The notes beneath the pieces are model-generated. The model worked only from the letters and a program-made list of their open reading frames with translations. It was not told the DNA's origin and searched no databases. This document shows, piece after piece, positions 57,117 through 64,000 of a DNA stretch of 64,000 bases. Position numbers and translations under genes: made by a program. Location: the NCBI GenBank assembly GCA_963682025.1, contig OY821519.1:67016783-67080782 (forward strand), written 5' to 3'. Positions within the stretch are counted from its first letter, which is position 1. Each line of letters opens with the position of its first letter. This stretch comes from Cordilura impudica. Its lineage: Eukaryota; Arthropoda; Insecta; Diptera; Scathophagidae.

Positions 57117-57689
57117 AATATATCTATCTGCAGTTAAATTAAGTGAAATTAAAAATTTAGGTTCGAGAGAAAACCAGCACATTTCTTTTGAGTTTTTGAT
57201 TTATTTTCTTTTCTGTTATTATATTATTTTATTTTGTTGTGAAATTGAATTTAATTTTTTGTTATAAAGTGTGCTTAATAAATAGAATTTCGTTTTGTTT
57301 TATAGAGAAAAAAACGGCTGCAAATCATTTAAATTTTCTTAAATATAAATCACTTCCTCACACGAAGAACGTTTTAAATTCCATCTTACTTTCTGTTGTG
57401 TAACATAGAATAACGTTGAATGTAGCAATGTGTTTTGGATATGAAACGTTTTTCCACTGTGAACAGAAATAATTTGTAAATTTTCAAAAAAATAAATATT
57501 ATTAAACGTTTTTTTTTGATATAATAGGTTTTTAATTTATATGACTCTATAATGAACCAAAAACAATAATTTAGAAAGAGCCTGTTACTTTTAAAACGTT
57601 TTTTACAAATACTGAACAATTTGAATTTTGTCATTTACAACGATATTCGCGGCTCTGCTTCAATTATAGAATTTTTTATATCACTGATT
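57117..57689. other. Unassigned; should hold the far end of the ZMYM1-type hAT
   Basis: No terminal repeat recognised. An 82-codon minus frame at 57386-57634 has no identifiable feature. Confidence 0.4.
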
Positions 57690-58620
57690 ATTTATTTTGT
57701 TTCTTATTTCTGTTCCAATTATAGCCATAAATTCATCACATATTGTTTTTACCATGTATGAAATTTTTCCAAAACCACAGTTTCCATACTTTAGTATGTG
57801 TTCTTTCAAAGCGGAATCACATTCTGCAACTAGTTACATCATAAAAGGTAATCCCCGGCTATATGGCTTTTTTATGACAAAGAAAATTTTTATTAAAATA
57901 ATCTACTTCGTTTTTTAAATTTTTGGGCAAAGAAGTTTCCACACTTCCACTCAGGTAACTTCTTTCAGTCATGATCATAGCGCAACAGCGATGTGTAGAA
58001 GAATTTTCGTGGGATTCAAATAGTTGTGAAATATTTTTCCAATCAAAAAAGAACTGTTATATTTAAATAAATAACAAGGAAAGCAATATTGAGTCGTATT
58101 GGACTCTGAATATGACAAATAATCTCTTTCATGAGTTTCTCCAATTTTTAGTTTTTTCGAAAAATTTTGCACGTTGAAACAATGGTATTTGTTACCAAAT
58201 AGTTTTTTGATGTACTGAAATCATTACTCTTATTGGATTTGAAACCGCACTTAACAACAAAATAAATCAAGGATTCGTCAACATTCCATATATCAGGATC
58301 GTTACTAACAGATATTATGGTACTGATTTTCATATTTTCAATATTTGTGACAATTTCAGTAACATCAGTTGTTTTATTGAAACTGGAAATGAAAATAATA
58401 TTTTGTGAGGACAAAGCTGGTGAAATAATGTTTTTTTCTGTGAATGAAACTGAAATTTAGATCTGAAATATTTTTACCTCTAGCATCTGAGCTGGGGCAT
58501 ATGCTAAAGTACGACTGTATTTTCGAAGATTGTTCAATATTTTTTTTTTTTTTCCAATTTCTCTTTAGCCTCCTGACGATACTACGCACCACTAAATCTA
58601 TCCTTCCGTCAGTCACTTAA
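57690..58620 (-). pseudogene. hAT transposase relic, ZMYM1/TTF-finger type
   Basis: Minus strand from about 58616: basic N-terminus (RRLKRNWKKKKNIEQ), acidic/serine linker, then DPDIWNVDESLIYFVVKCGF, SNDFS, FSKKLKIGETHERDYLSYSE, and YCFPCYLFKYNSSFLIGKIF (TTF-type zinc finger with C-x-x-C), then across stops FVIKKPYSRGLPF, LAECDSALKEHILKYGN and ISYMVKTICDEFMAIIG. This order matches the N-terminal half of hAT transposases related to ZMYM1/DUF4371 proteins. Frames change at least three times. The catalytic Asp/Glu half is not present. Its 5' terminus is probably the repeat at 62700-62715. Confidence 0.65.
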
Positions 58621-58961
58621 TCGATGAATAAAAACTTTATTTTACTTAAATAAGAGAAAAAAAATTTCAAAATGAACTTGAAAACTTATATTTGAAGAGA
58701 AAAAGCCAACTTAGGCAAACCTGGAGAAACCCAAGATTAATCACCAATAACTGACAAAACTTAATAAATTACAAACAAAAAAGTTAGCAATCAAAAATAA
58801 TTTCTTGAATTTAATAATAACATGAATGGCACAAGTGGACACAAATACATAAAATTATTGTTTTTATTATGTACCTACAATGCCATGCCTACTAGAACAA
58901 AAAATATTTGAATTTGAATTTATTTTTTCAATTGCATTAATATCTATATATCTATGTATAT
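58621..58961. other. 5' leader of the ZMYM1-type hAT relic (inferred)
   Basis: Lies between the relic start codon region and the BED-hAT insertion; no frame of note. Confidence 0.35.
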
Positions 58962-59420
58962 TAGTGTTTGGGGTCCGGAATTTCCCGGGACTGATTTCCC
59001 GGGAATTCCCGGGAAATTTCTGGCGGGAATTACTGGGAATTTTTTTTATTTTTCCCGGGAAATCCGGGAATTTTATAAAATAAGCGATTTTACATAATAA
59101 ACGTTAATTTAAATTTAATTTCATTTTGTATTATTATTTATTTTTTTTTTTATATAAAACATATAATTTAAAACATAATTTCAGTTGCTCAAAGTGATTT
59201 GTATTATTTTTTTAAGTGTATAAATAGATTTTTGCTTTGACAAGCGCTTTTAACTTTTAAAATGTTGACATTACTGAAAAAAGACAAAAAAAAATCAGCT
59301 GTTTAACAAACATCAAACATTTTTAAATGTACATAATTCAAAGAAAAACAATCCAATTCTGCATAAAATTAACAGAAAACATAAGACAAAGCAACCTTAG
59401 CAACTTCAAAGCAATTTAAA

Positions 59421-60220
59421 ACAAGTTAGAAAATTATAGTCGGTCTAGACCGACTATACGATACCCTATACCATGCGTTTAAAGACCCTATCTCTTAGAC
59501 CCAACTAACTGGATATAGAAAATAAGCATAAACCAAATTTGAGTGGGATTTTTATCAATTTTTTCAGCTGCAGATATGAAAAATTTCATATCGGATGCTA
59601 TATCTATACGGGGACTAGGCCCAAAAATGGACCGATCATGACCATGTTTGGTAAAGTCTCCTGTATTTTGCAAAAATATATACAAACAAAATTTGAGAAG
59701 AATCAGTGCAATATTTTTGTTTTTAATAGATTTAAGTGAAGATCGGGAAGCGGTCTATATGAGGCCAAAAGTATCATTTTTTTACTACTCATTAATGGAT
59801 GTAATGAATGCATACAAACCCAATTTGAGTAAGATCTATATGCCAATTTGGATCTTATGGCAATTTATGTCGATTTCATAGGGGTAATTTGTATGGGGGC
59901 TAGGTCTGAACATGGACCGATTCTCACCAATTTCAACAGCTTTCATCCCATAGCCGATAGAAGCTCATATGTCAAATTTCATCAAAATTTATTCATATTT
60001 GCGACCTGCAGTTTAATTACAAGCTTTACATGGACACACAGACGGACGGACGGACGGACGGACGGACGGACGGCCGGACGGACATCGTTAAATCGAATCA
60101 GATAGTGATTCTGATTCGATCGGTATAATTAAAGATGGGTGTAGGTCAAATATTTTTGGTTGTTACAAACAGCAGCACAGAGTCATTATACCCAAACCAC
60201 ATAGTGGTATATTGTATAAA
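59421..60220 (+). mobile_element. DINE-1-like repeat, full length, within the hAT
   Basis: Head palindrome intact, array ACGGACGG... with one ACGGCCGG (60041-60081), tail CACATAGTGGTATATTGTAT. It sits about 70 bp upstream of the transposase ATG, within the hAT 5' region. Confidence 0.8.
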
Positions 60221-60287
60221 TATTGGAAGTAAGTATTTGATTAAAACTTTTTAGATTTTTGATTAATTGTACTCTTTAAAGGTAAAC

Positions 60288-62196
60288 ATGTCTGGAGTAT
60301 GGAAATATTTTACGAAAGTAGACAATGCAGGTCAATGTAAACTTTGCCCCAAAAAGCTTATGCACAAAGGAGGTAGCACCAGTAGCCTTATCCGACACCT
60401 TAAAATGGTCCACAAAATAAAACTAGATACTCCAACAACAGTTGATCAAGAAACAAATAAGGAGTTACCTGAAAACAATGACACTGTCGAAGAGAACAAT
60501 GGCATTGTCCATGAAAAACAAAACAATCTTCGATTAAAAAATTTATGGAAGTGCACACAATGCATGAAAGAGTGTCCAAATTAGCTGCTGTGGACGGAAT
60601 GTCCATCAGAATGATTACAAGAAGCTCGTTCATACGTAAAAGTTTTTCATCACTTAATACGCCATTGCCAAAAAATGAAACGGACGTCAGAAATCTCATT
60701 ATTAAGTACTATAAAAGTGTTAAAGAAAATATGATAAAACAAATTACTACCCAAGTAGCAAATAATTACAGATTTTCGCTAATATTGGATGAGTGGACCA
60801 GCATTTCCCAAAGCGATACATGAGTATATGCTTAACTGGTACTGATTCCTTTCATAATTTAGGATTGGTGTATATTTCCGGAAGATGTACCGCAAAAGAA
60901 ATAAGAAATATTGTTGAGGAAAGACTTAAAGAATTTGGTTTAAGTTTTGAACATCACATAGTTGCCACAATATCGGATGGACCGAACGTAATGAAGCGGT
61001 TTGTTTCAGAGAGCCCAACCGAAGGATTTTTCTGCTGGAATCATGCCATCCATCTGGCTGTGTTAGAGGTTTTATATGTAAAAACAAATTCTTGTGATTC
61101 TATAAGCGATACTGAAGGAAGTGACAATGATGATGAATCCACTGCGTATGAAGTTGTTGGTAAGTTTTGAATCTACCATCTTAAAATATACAAAACTTTC
61201 AATATCTGAATATCTCATAATTTATATGCCTACTTATTTTAGTAACTTTTTTTGTTTACTTTAAAATAGAAAATTACAAAGAAGCTGTGGAGAATACCAG
61301 AAAAATTGTTAAACTTTTTAAAAAGAGTCCACTCAAAACAGCATCTTTAGAAAAATATGCAAAAGAAGAGTTTGGGAAAGAGGTTCATCTAGTTCATGAT
61401 ATAAAGACTAGATGGAACAGCATGGAAACTATGATTCAATCATTTCTAAAAGCAAAAAAATGCTATAAACAAAACGTTAATTGATTTTAACTGTGCAAAT
61501 TTGTGGATTGAAAATCATGTTCAGCTGCTAGAAAATTTAGTGGAGGTATTAAATCCAATAAAAAATGCTGTTGAAGCTCTTAGCAGACGTGATTCAAATC
61601 TTTTAATAGCTGATGCTATTATTGAAACTTTGTTTGAACAGCTATCTTTAACTAATAGTTTACTATCCAGAAAATTAAAGAAGCTATAAAAGCAAAAGTA
61701 CAAGAAAGGCGCAACAGAAAAATGACGTGTTTAATAAATTATTTGAAAACAAATAATTATATTTTGGATTCAACTATATCAAAAAGTTGTATAAAAATAT
61801 ATGCAGAATATATATATAAACAAGTTTTTATGAGCTGCTCTTCAGATGCTGAATAATCTAGTAGTGATGCTGATATCGCAGAAATTCAAGCCGATGATAC
61901 TTTCAAAAAAAAAATTGGAAAATATTATCACTAATGCGAAGGCAAAGCCAAAAGCTAGGCAAAATAAAAATCTAAACTTCTTTAAAAAAGAGTTAAATTT
62001 GTATGAAGTAAGTAATAATAGAACAAGGAATATTGAAAACTTATATAATGCTCTTTTAACTATAAAACCAACTTCGGTGGAAAGTGAAAGGGTTTTTTCT
62101 CTTGCTGGTCACTTTGGAACGAAGTGGAGAAATAGAATGTCCAATGACTTACTCAACGCATTAGTGGTTTTAAAAACAACATTTTTAAAAATTTAA
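60288..62196 (+). pseudogene. hAT transposase with BED zinc finger, broken
   Basis: ATG 60288. BED finger: VWKYFTK, CKLC and SLIRHLKMVH (residues 4-45). Later blocks: MSIRMITRSSFIRKSF, LILDEWTS (first catalytic Asp), ATISDGPNVMKRF (second Asp), FFCWNHAIHLAVLE (Cys-x-x-His insertion-domain motif), DIKTRWNSMETM, and a C-terminal dimerisation block TSVESERVFSLAG before the stop at 62194-62196. A likely intron GTAAGT...TTTAAAATAG at 61160-61269 joins EVV to ENYKEAV in frame. Frameshifts near 60545, 60812, 61478 and 61675 and stops near 61853 and 61932 inactivate it. Uses in life: cut-and-paste transposition with 8-bp target duplication. Confidence 0.85.
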
Positions 62197-62699
62197 AAAC
62201 TTATATACATATATATATATATATTTATATATATGTTTTTTTTTTTTTTTTTGTTTAAGTTTTGTAATGAAGATCTCTATTTTTTTTTAATTTTTAATTG
62301 TTTTTTTTTGTGTTTTGTATGTTTAATTAGTTTTAAACAAGCTAAATTTGTGATACACATATTGTTTATTTTTAATAAAACTGTTTTAAGCAACAATTTT
62401 GTTAAATTTTATTGTTTTTTAATGATTAATATCGATAATGAAAATTTCCCGGGATTCCCGGGAAATTAATTTTTTTCCCGTTTCCCGGGAAATGAAAAAG
62501 TCCGGGAATTCCCAAACACTAATGTGTATACATACAAAACGATGAATGTGAAATATAAACTTTTTCTGTTCATTAATTTTTACACTATTCAATCCTAGAG
62601 AAACAAAAAATTATTTATTATATTCTTTTATAGGTTACATGCTAATTTTTGCCCGGCCTCTAAATTTGCCGCCCTAGGCAGATGCCTGTTATGTCTATT

Positions 62700-62715
62700 C
62701 GTAAATCCAGGGCTG
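62700..62715 (-). repeat. Probable 5' terminus of the ZMYM1-type hAT
   Basis: Minus strand CAGCCCTGGATTTACG, with CTAGGGCGGCAAATTT about 30 bases further in. Such ends (CAG followed by CCCTGG, GGGCGGCAAA) are familiar for this hAT group. Orientation and position fit the relic at 57690-58620 once the BED-hAT is removed. Confidence 0.4.
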
Positions 62716-62744
62716 CGTGTAGGATAATGCTTAGTAATAGCCGC

Positions 62745-63085
62745 CATATTAAGCTGATTCCCGATTTTCACTAATATCTATCAAAAACAAAAATATTCCA
62801 CAGATTTTGCTAAATTTGGTTTTTATATATTTTTGCAAAAAATAAGTGACCTTGTCAAATATGGTCAGGAACGGTCCATTCTTGTTCTAGTGCTCATATA
62901 ACTATAGCTTTTTATATGAAATTTTTGATATTCAAAGACAAAAAAATTAATAACAATGAAACTCAAATCTGGTTTATACTTATTTTCTACATCCAATTAG
63001 TTAGACCTAATAGATAGGGGGTCTAACACATGGTATATGATATTTTATAGCCGATCTAGGCCAGCTATAAATTTAGCTATCATGA
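62745..63085 (-). mobile_element. DINE-1-like repeat, head half, decayed
   Basis: GATTCCCGATTTTCACTAAT, AATATGGTCAGGAACGGTCC, ACATCCAATTAGTTAGACCT and a decayed head (GCCGATCTAGGCCAGC). Tail half missing. Confidence 0.6.
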
Positions 63086-63584
63086 AAATTTATTCGTCTG
63101 ACTTTCTTAAACACCTAAAGAATTGTAAGGTATAAAAAAACAGTATTAAAAAACAAAAATTTTTTTTTTCAAAATTCTCAATTATACTGTACAAAACAAT
63201 TCGACACTTGTTGGACAGTGTAGAAATTAATTTGAAAAAAAAACCATCATTGTTTTTACAAAATCACACTAAATAATTATAAACGCTGGTCAAAAATGCA
63301 ATTAACTTTAAATTCAAATGGTATTTGAATTCAAAAGTTAATTACACTATGCAACAGTCCGAACATTGTTGCATAGTGTTATTTTTATACCGAAAAGTAG
63401 TTAGATTCAGTTATAAAAAATACGAAATAGATTTTTCTATAGAAAGTGTAAACTTTTTGGGTAATTTTGTAGTACAAACAGGCTTCTTGTCTGTAGCTGA
63501 AAAAACTGTTTTTCGTTCTGTTGTTGGCAACTTTATATTTTTGCGTTTATTGCATCTTCGTGGTTTTGTCGTTTGAATATATGA
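63086..63584. other. Unassigned sequence
   Basis: Contains a short inverted pair around ATTAACTTT / AAAGTTAAT (63300-63340) and CCGAACATTGTTGCATAGTG; no gene supported. Confidence 0.45.
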
Positions 63585-63860
63585 CGATTTTTCTTTTTTG
63601 TGATTTTTCATATTTTCGTCTTTTAGATTTTGCGTTTTAGCTTTTTCCAATTTTGCTCTTTTGCTCATTCGTTTTTGAGATTTTTCTTTTATGATTTTAG
63701 GTTTTTGCAATTTGATGCTTTTGCACTTTTACGATTTTACTATTCTGCAATTTTCCGTTTTTATGTTTTTACGGTTATTGCGATGTTGCGATTACCGATT
63801 TTGGGTTTCTATGCTTTTGCCTCGCAATTTTACATTTTTGCATTTTTCCCTTTTTGTGAT
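63585..63860. repeat. Degenerate TTTTGCGATTTT-type array
   Basis: About 20 diverged 11-14 bp units (TTTTTGTGATTTTTC, TTTTGCGTTTTAG, TTTTACGATTTTAC). Overlapping Phe-rich frames are artefacts. Confidence 0.6.
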
Positions 63861-63884
63861 TCCGTTTTATACTGTCTTTGTCCT

Positions 63885-64000
63885 GATGTGTGTAACTACC
63901 AAAAATATTTGACCTAGATCCATCTTTTATTATACCGATCGACTTAGAATCACTTTATGTCTGTCCGTCCGTCCGTGTGTGTGCCCATGTAAACTTTTTA
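63885..64000 (-). mobile_element. DINE-1-like repeat, tail end, runs out of the window
   Basis: TGTAACTACCAAAAATATTT, TTTTATTATACCGATCGACT, then a GTCTGTCCGTCCGTCC array and CATGTAAACTTTTTA. The copy continues beyond position 64000. Confidence 0.75.

Larger units (their letters stand above)
58962..62521 (+). mobile_element. hAT transposon with BED-finger transposase
   Basis: 3560 bp including an 800-bp DINE-like insertion. Ends TAGTGTTTGGGG and, at the right, CCCAAACACTA. 8-bp duplication ATGTATAT / ATGTGTAT (58954-58961, 62522-62529), one mismatch. Subterminal regions hold seven CCCGGG words (four left within 58985-59065, three right within 62448-62488), which stand out in this AT-rich setting. 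The transposase relic reads on the plus strand. Confidence 0.85.

Noticed and set aside
63325..63917. Overlapping Phe-rich and Lys-rich frames
   Set aside because: Low-complexity array read in several frames.

Overview
This looks like non-coding, transposon-packed nuclear DNA from an insect, most likely a higher fly (Brachycera). The evidence is very AT-rich sequence, DINE-1/mini-me-type repeats with (GTCY)n-like tetranucleotide arrays, and a mix of BEL/Pao, jockey-type, Penelope-like, mariner, Tc1, hAT, piggyBac and Helitron sequences. The exact species is not determinable. I found no convincing host gene, tRNA, rRNA or CRISPR. Almost every coding stretch is a transposon gene, and almost all are broken.

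Layout. 1-6.3 kb: a DINE-like copy, a truncated Penelope-like element with a hammerhead-like motif, a 17-bp minisatellite, and a TIR element with Helitron-like pieces inside it. 6.3-10.5 kb: a 5'-truncated jockey-type element inside a DINE-like copy. 12.7-21.2 kb: a long-TIR DNA transposon (copy A) of a family I cannot classify, split by a 6.1-kb BEL/Pao retrotransposon with one uninterrupted 1728-codon ORF, near-identical LTRs and a 5-bp target duplication; it is the only apparently intact element here. 22.6-23.8 kb: a dead DD41D mariner. 24.3-26.2 kb: a deletion derivative of a giant palindromic element plus Helitrons. 26.4-29.4 kb: a three-level nest of two DINE-like copies and a non-LTR fragment. 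30-34.7 kb: decayed DINE-like copies, a 145-bp tandem repeat in both orientations and a TIR element. 35.7-40 kb: a piggyBac relic broken by a DINE-like copy and a 2.43-kb near-perfect palindrome with an 8-bp target duplication. 41.2-45.5 kb: a G-poor T-rich array split by a DINE-like insertion. 46.7-47.4 kb: a Tc1/Tc3-type relic. 50.7-57.1 kb: a small TIR element, half of the giant palindrome, and long-TIR copy B with the fuller transposase relic. 57.7-62.7 kb: a ZMYM1-type hAT relic apparently split by a second BED-finger hAT, which itself carries a DINE-like insertion. 62.7-64 kb: more DINE-like pieces.

Relationships. The genes do not form a pathway; each serves its own element. Nesting gives relative ages: BEL is younger than long-TIR copy A; the giant palindrome and a DINE-like copy are younger than piggyBac; the BED hAT is younger than the ZMYM1-type hAT and older than the DINE-like copy within it. 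The least familiar item is the long-TIR family at 12691-21197 and 54334-57116. Its coding remnants resemble a predicted-protein family with an SDG / HGKGACD signature that I cannot place in a named transposase superfamily.
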